Below are positions 16,006 to 23,737 of a stretch of DNA of 27,314 nt, piece by piece. Source of the DNA: Spirochaetia bacterium (lineage in GTDB: Bacteria > Spirochaetota > Spirochaetia > Sphaerochaetales > Sphaerochaetaceae). The notes below the pieces were generated by a model. It was not told the DNA's origin and searched no databases. It saw only the letters and a list, made by a program, of their open reading frames with translations. Position numbers and translations under genes: made by a program. Numbering within the stretch: position 1 is the first letter of the stretch; the number at the start of each line of letters is the position of its first letter. The stretch covers positions 1-27,314 of the forward strand of contig SABI01000006.1 of the NCBI GenBank assembly GCA_009929055.1, given 5' to 3'.

Positions 16006-16034
16006 ATAGTAGTCAACATTGATACTTCTTGCAA
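16006..16034 (-). promoter_or_regulatory. Promoter-like sequence before the phosphodiesterase gene
   Basis: On the minus strand TTGCAA (16034-16029) and TACTAT (16011-16006) are 17 bases apart. The -10 box ends six bases before the ATG at 15999, so the transcript would have almost no leader, in agreement with the missing Shine-Dalgarno sequence. Confidence 0.4.
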
Positions 16035-16079
16035 GGCAAAAAATAAAGAATAATTTTTTATCAATTATCTGGAGTCTCT

Positions 16080-17141
16080 TTATTTGAAAGAACTCTTATT
16101 AATCTTTAATGAATCATAAAAAGATTCTTCAATATGTTTCATATCTAGAGTTTTTGGCTCATATTCTTCAGATGTATTAATTCCTATAATAATTTTAAAT
16201 GTATCATCCATCATTTGGAATTCTGGTATCCCTATCATTTTATGAGTTGTGTTTTGAATAAAATGTCTAATCCATTCGGAGTCTAAGCCTATTTCAAATG
16301 AATATTTTTTTTCATTAATAAGGATGTTTTGGATATTAAAAGTTATTGGACTAAAACGATAAGGGGCACTTTCTTCTTCTACTCTTTTATTTCTATAATA
16401 TTCCCCATATAGACCTATGCATGGGTCACAAATTTCATCTTCATTAAAAGTTGTTCCTGTTGTCCTTTTTCCTGTAAATATATGCAACTCTAAAGATAAA
16501 TTTTTGTATCCAATTTCGAATGCTCCAGTCCTAAAACTGTCCCACCCATCTCCTAGAGCTATTAAATGAAATGGGAATCCATCATTCTCATATGAAATAC
16601 AAAAATCTTTTATATATACCGTTACTTTACCTGTCTGTTGTTCGAATTCGCTTAAATCGCCTGTGCCGTTCCAAAAATTTGTTCCTAATTCTAGTCCACA
16701 TCCTCTATTCTCATATTTTAATCCTCCATATATTTTTGTCTCTAATCCATTTTTGTTTAATCCACAAAAATTTGGATGATATGTTAAGGATGTTTCTATA
16801 GAAGATGTAAAGTTATGCAATGTGTAGTCCATATCTAAATTAATTCCAGAAGAGAATTCTTTAAGGGTTGAACTAACATAACTGATATTCATTTCTATAG
16901 GAGTAATTGTACTTGAAGATATAGATGGATTAGTATTGTGCCGTGAAGCATTCATAAGTGAGGTATTTCTATTGTCATCCTTTGTAGTAGCAACCAATCC
17001 AGATTTGAGAGTCTGATGCACCTGTTCAACAGTTCCATATTTGACAGTATCGAAAATATCCGAGGAGAAAAGCGATAACGGAAAACAAAACATCAACAGT
17101 AATAGACAAAGACCAATGTTTAAAATTCCCCCCCCATCCAA
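16080..17141 (-). CDS. Exported protein: degenerate ankyrin-like start plus polymorphic-toxin-type-23-like domain
   Basis: The open frame gives 353 residues. Residues 6-26 form a hydrophobic export segment, though with no Lys or Arg before it. Residues 29-70 look like one eroded ankyrin unit (DIFDTVKYGTVEQVHQTLKSG, then NTSLMNASRHN). Residues about 83-323 resemble the polymorphic toxin type 23 domain from memory: ISYENDG, ALGDGWDSFRTGA, LHIFTGKRTTG, and GLDSEWIRHFIQN. Members of that domain family are of uncertain activity, so toxin is a family label and not a shown function. No immunity gene is evident. The only in-frame start is TTG at 17141; a G8 tract follows at once, and a canonical ATG at 17137 is out of frame by one base. 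The gene may be phase-variable and off in this copy. Confidence 0.6.
   Translation of the reverse strand: MDGGGILNIGLCLLLLMFCFPLSLFSSDIFDTVKYGTVEQVHQTLKSGLVATTKDDNRNTSLMNASRHNTNPSISSSTITPIEMNISYVSSTLKEFSSGINLDMDYTLHNFTSSIETSLTYHPNFCGLNKNGLETKIYGGLKYENRGCGLELGTNFWNGTGDLSEFEQQTGKVTVYIKDFCISYENDGFPFHLIALGDGWDSFRTGAFEIGYKNLSLELHIFTGKRTTGTTFNEDEICDPCIGLYGEYYRNKRVEEESAPYRFSPITFNIQNILINEKKYSFEIGLDSEWIRHFIQNTTHKMIGIPEFQMMDDTFKIIIGINTSEEYEPKTLDMKHIEESFYDSLKINKSSFK
17128..17135 (-). repeat. G8 homopolymer tract in the start region of the toxin-23-like gene
   Basis: The minus strand reads ATG followed by seven more G, making eight G in all, then AATTTTAAAC. With eight G the ATG frame meets TAA after five codons; with nine G it opens into the full-length frame. 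Other runs of seven G or C occur in the window, but this is the longest and the only one at a start codon. Confidence 0.8.
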
Positions 17142-17146
17142 TATTT

Positions 17147-17176
17147 GATATACTTACGATGTGGGTCCTTTGTCAG
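17147..17176 (-). promoter_or_regulatory. Promoter-like sequence before the toxin-23-like gene
   Basis: On the minus strand CTGACA (17176-17171) and TATATC (17152-17147) are 18 bases apart. Transcription would start near 17140, at or beyond the TTG at 17141, which favours the ATG at 17137 as the true start. The -10 match is moderate. Confidence 0.35.
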
Positions 17177-17232
17177 TAATAATTACAAAGATATTCTATA
17201 TTCTTGCTCTATAATCTTTCCCTCATTTTACA

Positions 17233-17261
17233 TTGCTCTCCACTATAGGATGAATTAGAAT
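17233..17261 (+). promoter_or_regulatory. Promoter-like sequence before the lipase-like gene
   Basis: TTGCTC (17233-17238) and TAGAAT (17256-17261) are 17 bases apart, followed by a strong AAGGAGGAG ribosome site at 17278-17286, four bases before the ATG. Confidence 0.45.
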
Positions 17262-17290
17262 AGACAAAGAAGTCTATAAGGAGGAGTTGT

Positions 17291-18211
17291 ATGGAACGCC
17301 GTTATTTCACCTGTTCGGATAAGAAAGAACTTTTTTATCGAGTATGGAAGCCTGAGAATAATAATGTAGTAGGGGTAGTTCATATTTTGCATGGAATGGC
17401 AGAACATGGAGAGCGCTATAATCGTTTTGCCCTCTATCTTAACTCATTAGGATATGCCGTCTATGCCCCAGATCATCGCGGTCATGGATTGAGTGCAAGT
17501 GACGATGAACTTGGTTGGTTTGCCCCAAAACACGGCTGGCAGCGAGTTGTTCAAGATACTGTTGAAATTAGTGAAATGATAAAAAAAGAGTATCCTGATG
17601 TTAAATTATTCTTATTCGGGCATTCTATGGGTTCTTTTATCGCTCGAAGTGTGATTGTTGAGCATGATGATCTCTACAGTGGAGTGGTTCTTAGTGGTAC
17701 AGCTACCTCAAAAGGTGTTGTGGGTAAAGTTGGACGTCTTATAGCATCTACAAGAAGTCTTTTTAATGGGGGGAAAAAACCTGATTCTCTCTTAGATACA
17801 ATGAGTTTTGGTTCATTTGCCTCTCAATTTGAAGAAAGAGAGACAGATTTTGATTGGTTAAGCAAGGATTCAAAAGAAGTAAAAAAATATATAGATGATC
17901 CTCTTTGTGGATTTATTTGTTCTTCTCGCTTTTTTGTCGATCTCCTTGATGGAGTAGATATTGCTAATTCACAGACTAAAGCAAAAAATATACGAGTTGA
18001 TCTGCCAATGTTTATCATTAGTGGAGAAAATGACCCAGTAGGAGACTTTACAAAAGGGGTAAGTAAAGTGTTCGATATGTACCAAAAAGTAGGCATCGTT
18101 GATTTAACAATGACCCTTATTAAGGGGGGGCGTCATGAAATACTCAATGAAACCAACTATAAAGAAGTTCATACAATAATAGGATCTTGGTTAACAAAAC
18201 ATAGTAAGTGA
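17291..18211 (+). CDS. Alpha/beta hydrolase, monoacylglycerol lipase / lysophospholipase type
   Basis: The 306-residue protein belongs to the serine aminopeptidase S33-like hydrolases that include monoacylglycerol lipase and PldB. It shows the oxyanion segment HGMAEHGERY, DHRGHGLS, the nucleophile elbow GHSMG with S112, D248 in SGENDPVG, and H282 in GGRHEILNE, so the catalytic triad is complete. There is no signal peptide, so it likely works inside the cell on glycerides or lysolipids. The start is well supported by AAGGAGGAG. A promoter-like sequence lies before it, and the BrkB-like gene follows 40 bases later. The exact substrate cannot be told from sequence. Confidence 0.92.
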   Translation: MERRYFTCSDKKELFYRVWKPENNNVVGVVHILHGMAEHGERYNRFALYLNSLGYAVYAPDHRGHGLSASDDELGWFAPKHGWQRVVQDTVEISEMIKKEYPDVKLFLFGHSMGSFIARSVIVEHDDLYSGVVLSGTATSKGVVGKVGRLIASTRSLFNGGKKPDSLLDTMSFGSFASQFEERETDFDWLSKDSKEVKKYIDDPLCGFICSSRFFVDLLDGVDIANSQTKAKNIRVDLPMFIISGENDPVGDFTKGVSKVFDMYQKVGIVDLTMTLIKGGRHEILNETNYKEVHTIIGSWLTKHSK

Positions 18212-18251
18212 TAATATTGCTAGAAAGGAATAAATCTGAGATACTACACGT

Positions 18252-19463
18252 GTGAAAATAAAAGAATTTGTACAAGTACTTCTCACTAAGTTTACAAAAG
18301 ATAGAGTTACTATCCTTGCCTCTGGTATTGTCTACAATACTCTGATTGCAATAATCCCATTACTCTCTTTTTTTGTCACTTTTTTAGCTCTATTTAATGC
18401 ACTACAACCTTTTTATTCATCCCTTACTTCTCTTTTTACCTCTGTCTTTGGTGTTAGTGCTGGGAGTGAATTAGTAGAAATGATTTCTCATTACAGTACT
18501 AATGCTCGAAGCCTTGGAGCTGTTGGCCTCATCTCCTTCGGTATTACATCAGTACTCCTCATTAATAAAATCTGGTCTGTAGTAAATCATATCTATCGCT
18601 CAAGTGGAAAAACCCGTGGTGTGATGAGGCAGACTGTTGGATTTGTTACCACCCTTATTTTAGGTGTTATCCTTATTGCCGCCTACATTAGTGTGAAATC
18701 TTTATTTAGTAATTGGGTTCTTCATATACTCGAGTGGGAAATTTATAGTGTTATAGTGAAAATAGTCGTTAAATTTATAGCACCTTGGGTTATTGCATGG
18801 CTTTTTGTTTTTATCACACTCATGATAGCTCCAAATTCAAAAGTATACGCCAAAAGTGCAACTATTGGAGCACTTGTAGCAACTATTGGGATGTATTTTA
18901 TTAATCTAATATTCTCTTCATTAGTAAATGTACTCTTTGGATTATCTGTTATTTATGGCTCTTTCGCAGTTGTGTTTTTATTTCTACTATGGATATATAG
19001 CATCTGGTTAGTCATCCTCCTTGGGGTAGAAGTCTCCTATGTTCATCAATACCAACCTGATAAAACATCTATTTCACACCCCATCTCTCCAGCTGAACAG
19101 ATGGCAAATGGGATTAATGTAATGATGGTAATAGGAGCTCATTTTAAAGATGGGCATGGAGAGACAAAGGTTAAGGAGATTAGTGAAAGACTGCTAATGA
19201 ATGAAGAACAGCTTTTTGAAATCCTTGAATTACTTCAAAGAAAGAACTATATAATTGCAACAAATACGATAGGAACTGCTTTTATACCAGGCCAGCCTCT
19301 AGAGAATCTAAAAGTAGTTGACCTTGCTGAGTCTTTATTTGGAAAAGTCTACTTAGAACAAAACCTCGATACTATCGGGGATTCTCTTTCGAGTCAAATT
19401 CATATGAAAGGGATAAAAACACTAGGGAATTTAAGTGTTGCACATCTTTTAGAAAGAGTGTGA
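18252..19463 (+). CDS. YihY/BrkB family inner-membrane protein
   Basis: The 403-residue protein has six or so hydrophobic segments between about residues 20 and 260, with the family pattern ASGIVYNTLIAIIPLLSF near the start, WSVVNHIYRSSGKTRG after the second helix, and FLFLLWIYSIWLVILLGVEVSY at the end of the membrane part. Residues about 280-400 form a soluble tail with a winged-helix-like stretch (LLMNEEQLFEILELLQRKNYI). The family was once called ribonuclease BN in error; its function is unknown, with transport or envelope roles proposed. The start is GTG, with only a weak, distant purine-rich site, so the exact start is less certain than the frame. Confidence 0.88.
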   Translation: MKIKEFVQVLLTKFTKDRVTILASGIVYNTLIAIIPLLSFFVTFLALFNALQPFYSSLTSLFTSVFGVSAGSELVEMISHYSTNARSLGAVGLISFGITSVLLINKIWSVVNHIYRSSGKTRGVMRQTVGFVTTLILGVILIAAYISVKSLFSNWVLHILEWEIYSVIVKIVVKFIAPWVIAWLFVFITLMIAPNSKVYAKSATIGALVATIGMYFINLIFSSLVNVLFGLSVIYGSFAVVFLFLLWIYSIWLVILLGVEVSYVHQYQPDKTSISHPISPAEQMANGINVMMVIGAHFKDGHGETKVKEISERLLMNEEQLFEILELLQRKNYIIATNTIGTAFIPGQPLENLKVVDLAESLFGKVYLEQNLDTIGDSLSSQIHMKGIKTLGNLSVAHLLERV

Positions 19464-19519
19464 TAAAGAAGTCTCACTAAGAACGAATAGATTATTAATA
19501 AAAAAGAAGGACTATTAAA

Positions 19520-20002
19520 TTGAGTATAAAATCATTTAACCCAATTCCTATTGACCCACTATTATATCCGATGATGAGTGACCCTTATGACAGATACATT
19601 GGCAATGGGTATTATTTTTTTAAGCATGAAGAGATGAAAGGGTATGTTCAAGAAAATCCTCGACCTGTCCATCCTGATGGCTATTTACGCTTTCTTTATA
19701 CGTTAATAATTTTTAATAGTAAAAAAGAGCATGTTCTTAGTGCAGTAATAGAACAAACAGATTATCGTCTATTGAGTCAAATCACTCATATATCAAAAAA
19801 AGAGTTGATGGAAGGAAAAAAAGGATACTTATCTACTCCATCCTTAGCCCTTTATCATAGTGGAGGGCATGAAGTTTTAGAATCTGTAAGTGATAAAATT
19901 TCTAAAGAGGATGCAATTGAAGCCCTTATAGACATTGTCTGTGATGCCCTAGATACTCCTCACTCCCCCCTTTTTGTTGACATGTCTGACAAATCCCACT
20001 AA
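19520..20002 (+). CDS. Unknown soluble protein
   Basis: I do not recognise this 160-residue protein. It is rich in His, Pro and Tyr near the start (NPIPIDPLLYPMMSDPYDRYIGNGYYFF) and ends with an acidic, helical stretch. No signal peptide, membrane helix or known motif is seen. The start is TTG with AAGGA nine bases upstream. It lies 56 bases after the BrkB-like gene on the same strand. Its last 77 bases overlap the convergent zur gene, over the part of zur that encodes the last zinc-binding cysteines. Both reading frames look real, zur by homology and this one by length and ribosome site. Confidence 0.65.
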   Translation: MSIKSFNPIPIDPLLYPMMSDPYDRYIGNGYYFFKHEEMKGYVQENPRPVHPDGYLRFLYTLIIFNSKKEHVLSAVIEQTDYRLLSQITHISKKELMEGKKGYLSTPSLALYHSGGHEVLESVSDKISKEDAIEALIDIVCDALDTPHSPLFVDMSDKSH

Positions 20003-20363
20003 GTGATAAATTATGATGTAGGATAGTTATGTTGTGTTCTTTATTGTATAGATCAATAAGGGAATCAATTTGACACGATCCTAGATCTGTAAATTGATGA
20101 CATATTTCACAATGAAACCAATGATGATGTTCACAGCTATTCCCTAATGGATCAAGAAGAGCTACATAATAACGCTCTGTCCCTTTTTGGGTGCAGTGAA
20201 GAACAAATGAATCAACATACCCCTTACTCTCTAGATAATGAAGAGTTCTATAAACTGTTACTTGATTCATCTCATCTTCTACTGATGAAAAGATGTCGAG
20301 GGCACTTTGAGGAACTTTTTTTTTCTGAAGAATCTCTAGTATAGCCTTTCGTGCTTTTGTCAT
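19926..20363 (-). CDS. zur: Fur-family regulator, probable zinc uptake regulator Zur
   Basis: The 145-residue protein has the Fur-family winged helix (ALDIFSSVEDEMNQVTVYRTLHYLESKGYV) and the metal sites CEHHHWFHCEIC (77-88) and CQTC (125-128); C85, C88, C125 and C128 fit the structural zinc site. As last gene of an operon with a zinc-type ABC transporter, and with a Zur-like palindrome before that operon, it is most likely Zur and not an iron or peroxide sensor. I chose the ATG at 20363 over a longer frame reaching 20477, because GGAAG lies seven bases upstream, the domain begins there, and the ATG overlaps the permease stop as ATGA. Confidence 0.88.
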   Translation of the reverse strand: MTKARKAILEILQKKKVPQSALDIFSSVEDEMNQVTVYRTLHYLESKGYVDSFVLHCTQKGTERYYVALLDPLGNSCEHHHWFHCEICHQFTDLGSCQIDSLIDLYNKEHNITILHHNLSLSGICQTCQQKGGSEEYLGHHRQCL

Positions 20364-21223
20364 GAAAGAACTTCCTTTTTCTTCTTCTTTTTTCCCATTC
20401 TTATTATTGAGAGCAATAAGAATACTCCCCCCGAAATTAACACTACCATAGCACCTACTGGCATATCGAGTTGCCATCCACTAACAAGACCCATCGTACT
20501 AAAGGCTCCTGCATAGATAGAGCTAAATACCATCATAGAACCCATTGTTCGAGCATGAAAGCCAGCAGTTCCTGCAGGGAGAGTAAGCATTGCAATAACC
20601 ATCACTATTCCAACAAATGTTTGCAATAATACAATTGCAATTGCAGTAATTACCAACAAAATAATAAATACAAGATGGGTATTAATCCCCCTTACTCGAG
20701 CAAATTCCTCATCAAAACTGGTCGCTTCAATTTGAGGGTAAAACCTCAATACAACAAGAATCACAATCGCGTCAAGGAGAGCAAGTAAGATTAGATCTGT
20801 ATTGCTTATTAATAATATGTTCCCAAATAGATAGCTTAAGGGATCTGTATATCCAGGAGTTTTAGCCATACTTACTATCCCAATACTCATTCCAACTGCC
20901 CATATTGCATTAATTACCGTATCTTCTCTCTGCTTTGCCTTTAGAGATACAAATGCAATAACGATAGCTGCAAGGATTGCAAAAATTATTGCTCCCACGA
21001 TGGGTGGAAGGGAAGGAATAATGCCAGTGGCGCTTACATAGAGGGCAAGGCCAATACCGCCAAGAACTGCATGAGAGATAGCCCCAGCAAGGGAAGCGAT
21101 TCTTTTAACAGTAACTACTGTCCCAATAATTCCAAACAAAATTGAAGAAAGAAGTCCCGCTAACAGAGCATTTCTCACAAATGGCATCGAGGGATCAAAT
21201 AGGGCGCTAAAAAAATTGCTCAT
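20360..21223 (-). CDS. znuB: Metal ABC transporter permease, ZnuB/ABC-3 family
   Basis: The 287-residue protein is a multi-helix permease with the ABC-3 family pattern: RNALLAGLLSSILFGIIGTVVTVKRIASLAGAISHAVLGGIG near the start, VNAIWAVGMSIGI-like middle helices, the SFDEEFARVRGI coupling segment, and TLPAGTAGFHARTMGSM near the end. It forms the membrane pore for zinc (or manganese) brought by ZnuA and driven by ZnuC. The ATG at 21223 overlaps the stop of the ATPase gene as ATGA with AGAGGT upstream; a longer frame from 21244 is less likely. The tail is Lys-rich (GKKKKKKE). Confidence 0.92.
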   Translation of the reverse strand: MSNFFSALFDPSMPFVRNALLAGLLSSILFGIIGTVVTVKRIASLAGAISHAVLGGIGLALYVSATGIIPSLPPIVGAIIFAILAAIVIAFVSLKAKQREDTVINAIWAVGMSIGIVSMAKTPGYTDPLSYLFGNILLISNTDLILLALLDAIVILVVLRFYPQIEATSFDEEFARVRGINTHLVFIILLVITAIAIVLLQTFVGIVMVIAMLTLPAGTAGFHARTMGSMMVFSSIYAGAFSTMGLVSGWQLDMPVGAMVVLISGGVFLLLSIIRMGKKKKKKEVLS

Positions 21224-22032
21224 TTTATTACCTCTGAAATACATTCACAAGAATGATTTACTTTAGAATTATGTAGTACTTTTAACAGATGCCTCTCTTC
21301 TCCCATCTCTTCTTTTGCGAGAGGGTGCTGTACCACGCCAGAAATAGGACCGTTCATCGAGTGTTGTCCTACACACAAGACTCTATCAGTCAGGCTTGAT
21401 ACATAGGATGTGTCGTGTGTTACAATAAGTATTGTTGTTTTCCCTTTTACTTGTGTGAGTGCATCATAGAAATTTTCTTCGCTCAAAGTATCCATATTTG
21501 CAGTAGGCTCATCAAGAATCAGCATCTTAGGGTGACTAGAAAGGGCCCTTGCAACAAGAACTCTTCTTCGTTGTCCTCCACTAAGAGCATAGTATGGACG
21601 AGAGGCTAAGTGACCTACATTCATCATCTCTAAGGCCTCTGTTACACTCTCTTTGTCTTTTGTGTTATATCGAAAGTGCCATGGCGTAAGGCGACCCATA
21701 CTTACTACATCAAAGACAGAAATAGGAAAAGCTGAGTCGTATTGTGCATATTGAGGAACATACCCAATATTATGTTTTCCCTCTTTTACTGAGACTCCGA
21801 ATAATGAAATTGATCCACTATTAGCACTTTCTAAGTCAAGGATAAGTTTCAAAATAGTACTCTTGCCAGCTCCATTAGGTCCAATGAGGGCAACAAAATC
21901 CCCTTCATGTATATGAAAGGAAGTGTTGGTAAGTACCTGTTGAGAAGGGTAGGAGAAGTTAATATGAGAAAACTCTAATACTATTTTTCCACTCGGTTTT
22001 TTTATTGGTAGTGGTGTCGTCCTAATCTCCAT
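21220..22032 (-). CDS. znuC: Metal ABC transporter ATP-binding protein, ZnuC type
   Basis: The 270-residue ATPase has Walker A GPNGAGKST at 51-59, the Q-loop VPQYAQYDS, the ABC signature SGGQRRR at 151-157, Walker B LILDEPT (171-177) and the switch histidine in IVTHD. The order after the SBP gene and before the permease, together with the zinc-type SBP, makes it the energiser of a zinc importer. An extra 30-residue C-terminal tail holds HSCEC and may bind metal. It begins five bases after the znuA stop. Confidence 0.93.
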   Translation of the reverse strand: MEIRTTPLPIKKPSGKIVLEFSHINFSYPSQQVLTNTSFHIHEGDFVALIGPNGAGKSTILKLILDLESANSGSISLFGVSVKEGKHNIGYVPQYAQYDSAFPISVFDVVSMGRLTPWHFRYNTKDKESVTEALEMMNVGHLASRPYYALSGGQRRRVLVARALSSHPKMLILDEPTANMDTLSEENFYDALTQVKGKTTILIVTHDTSYVSSLTDRVLCVGQHSMNGPISGVVQHPLAKEEMGEERHLLKVLHNSKVNHSCECISEVIK

Positions 22033-22037
22033 GATGA

Positions 22038-22937
22038 TTACTTACCCCCTTCAATTAAAGCAGAAGCAATATGTTTAATATTAGTAATCCAATCATAGGC
22101 AAGAGGATCAAGAGGGAGTATTTTCGCCCCAACTGCATCTGCTACATTCTTGGCAGCTTGTGTTGGGAATTGTGCCTGTACAAAGATTGTTTTTACCTGT
22201 TCTTCACGAGCTTTTTCTATAAGGGCAACTAGATTTTTAGCAGTAGGTTCTTTCCCCCCTGTTTCAACTGCTTCTTGTTTAATTCCAAATTCATCTAAAA
22301 AGTAGCCAAATGAGGGGTGAAAGACAAAGACTGTTGATCCTTCAAGGAAGGCAAGTTCTTTATAAAGTGAAGCGAAGAGGGTATCAATTTCTTCAATCAA
22401 TTGAGTTGCGTTCTTCTTATAGATACCTGCATTAGTAGGGTCATTTAAAGTGAGGGTCTCGAGGGCATGAGAAATTAAAATTTTATATGGTTCGTATGAC
22501 AACCACGTATGTTTATCATAATTAAGAGTCTCATGTTCATGATGTTCTTCTTCATCCTCATGACCATGCTCTTCAAGAACACGGAAGGTTACCCCTTTAG
22601 TTCCATCAATTATAGGGAGATTGGGATATAATGCTTCTATTTTGCTTTTTAAGGCTACTTCGAAATCTGTTCCACTTAAAATCCAAGCACTACTTGAAGA
22701 GAGGAGGGCCATTTGGCGTGGAGTTGGCTCATACGAATGGGGAGATTGTCCCTCTCCTACGAGGACAAATGTTTCTACAAGACCATTAGCTATTCGATCA
22801 ACAGCATATTGTTGGGGAAGTATACTTAGAGCAATCACAGGTTTTTTCATACTATTTTCTTCATGTGTTCCTGCTGAGTATAATGGTAGTGTTAGACTGA
22901 AAGAAAAGATTAATAATAGAAATACAAATTTTTTCAT
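22038..22937 (-). CDS. znuA: Zinc ABC transporter substrate-binding protein, ZnuA/TroA family
   Basis: The 299-residue protein has a signal peptide (MKK, then a long hydrophobic core, cleavage near LYSAG) with no lipobox. The metal ligands of the cluster 9 family are present: H67 (SPHSYEP), H143 (DKHTW), H207 (FHPSFGY) and D277 (LPLDPL). A His- and acid-rich loop lies at 122-136 (LEEHGHEDEEEHHEHE); such loops are typical of zinc-binding and not manganese-binding members, so zinc is the likely substrate. AGAGGA precedes the ATG. It is first in the znuA-znuC-znuB-zur operon and lies behind a palindrome that overlaps the promoter. Confidence 0.93.
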   Translation of the reverse strand: MKKFVFLLLIFSFSLTLPLYSAGTHEENSMKKPVIALSILPQQYAVDRIANGLVETFVLVGEGQSPHSYEPTPRQMALLSSSSAWILSGTDFEVALKSKIEALYPNLPIIDGTKGVTFRVLEEHGHEDEEEHHEHETLNYDKHTWLSYEPYKILISHALETLTLNDPTNAGIYKKNATQLIEEIDTLFASLYKELAFLEGSTVFVFHPSFGYFLDEFGIKQEAVETGGKEPTAKNLVALIEKAREEQVKTIFVQAQFPTQAAKNVADAVGAKILPLDPLAYDWITNIKHIASALIEGGK

Positions 22938-22980
22938 ACATTCCTCTTTATTTATAATTTTTCGATATATCGATGAAGTG

Positions 22981-23009
22981 AATATAATGAGATATTATAG
23001 AAAATGCAA
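22981..23009 (-). promoter_or_regulatory. znuA promoter
   Basis: On the minus strand TTGCAT (23009-23004) and TATATT (22986-22981) are 17 bases apart. The -35 box lies inside the palindrome, so a bound repressor would block RNA polymerase. A TATAAT also occurs just upstream of this -10 (minus strand, 22999-22994) and is an alternative. Confidence 0.55.
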
Positions 23010-23023
23010 GTCATTTGCATTTT
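23001..23023. promoter_or_regulatory. Probable Zur operator (Zur box)
   Basis: A perfect inverted repeat has arms AAAATGCAA and TTGCATTTT around five bases GTCAT. The inner 21 bases keep the outline of the Bacillus Fur/Zur/PerR boxes (AAAT, then an A, TCATT or TNATT centre, then ATTT). It overlaps the znuA promoter, and a zur gene ends this same operon, so zinc-dependent self-repression is the natural reading. Confidence 0.72.
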
Positions 23024-23145
23024 ATGGATGGTATACATCTTCCTATTTTTGTAAAAACAACATTACCTCTTTACGATTCATCTCTTTTTTATGATAGTAT
23101 AGAGAAGCTAGAATTAAATAAAAAATGGAAAAAATAGGAGACGAT

Positions 23146-23721
23146 ATGTCATTGTTAAATGCGATAGAAAAAAGGAGAGCCTATAGAGCTCTTTCAAATA
23201 GAAGTGTAGATGAAGAAGTGTTGAATAGATTAGTGAGAGCTGCTCATAGCGCCCCTTCTAGTGGGAATAATCAACCATGGAGAATTATTACTACAGTTGA
23301 AAAAAGTCAGCTTGATGCCCTTAAAGAGACACTTGTCGGAGGAAACTACTGGGGTAAGAACGCCCCTGTTATTGCAGCCTTTCTCACCCATCCAAGCTAC
23401 TCTATGACAATGGGGATGAGAGAATTAGCCTATTTCGAACTTGGAATGGCTGCAATGAATTACCAACTTCAAGCGGTAGAAGAGGGGCTTTATGCTCACC
23501 CTATTGTGGGCTTTGATGCAGACAAAGCAAAAGAAGTACTTAAAGTTCCCGAAGATGTTGTTCTTGAAATCCTTGTCATTGTTGGCTATCCCGGGGAGAT
23601 GAGCACACTTAGTGAAAAACATCAGCAAGTAGAAACAAGTTTACAAGTGAGAAAACCAATAGAAGAAATTCATAGTTTCAATCAATGGAGTGAACAGTTG
23701 GTTCCTAAAAAAAAGAAATAA
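23146..23721 (+). CDS. Nitroreductase family protein (FMN-dependent)
   Basis: The 191-residue protein shows the nitroreductase opening IEKRRAYR, the FMN-binding APSSGNNQPWRI (36-47), and the later GMAAMNYQLQAVEEGLYAHPIVGF and ILVIVGYPGE. Such enzymes use FMN and NAD(P)H to reduce nitro compounds or quinones; the natural substrate is not clear. I chose the ATG at 23146 because AGGAG lies five bases before it; an ATG seven codons upstream has no such site. It is divergent from znuA, about 120 bases from the Zur box, so zinc control of this side is possible but not shown. The racemase gene follows 16 bases later. Confidence 0.9.
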   Translation: MSLLNAIEKRRAYRALSNRSVDEEVLNRLVRAAHSAPSSGNNQPWRIITTVEKSQLDALKETLVGGNYWGKNAPVIAAFLTHPSYSMTMGMRELAYFELGMAAMNYQLQAVEEGLYAHPIVGFDADKAKEVLKVPEDVVLEILVIVGYPGEMSTLSEKHQQVETSLQVRKPIEEIHSFNQWSEQLVPKKKK

Positions 23722-23737
23722 AAGGAAATAAGAGGAT

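Noticed and set aside
22621..23094. 157-codon plus-strand open frame opposite znuA and across the intergenic region
   Set aside because: It runs antisense through the conserved znuA signal and ligand region and through the Zur box, with no ribosome site or recognisable protein pattern.
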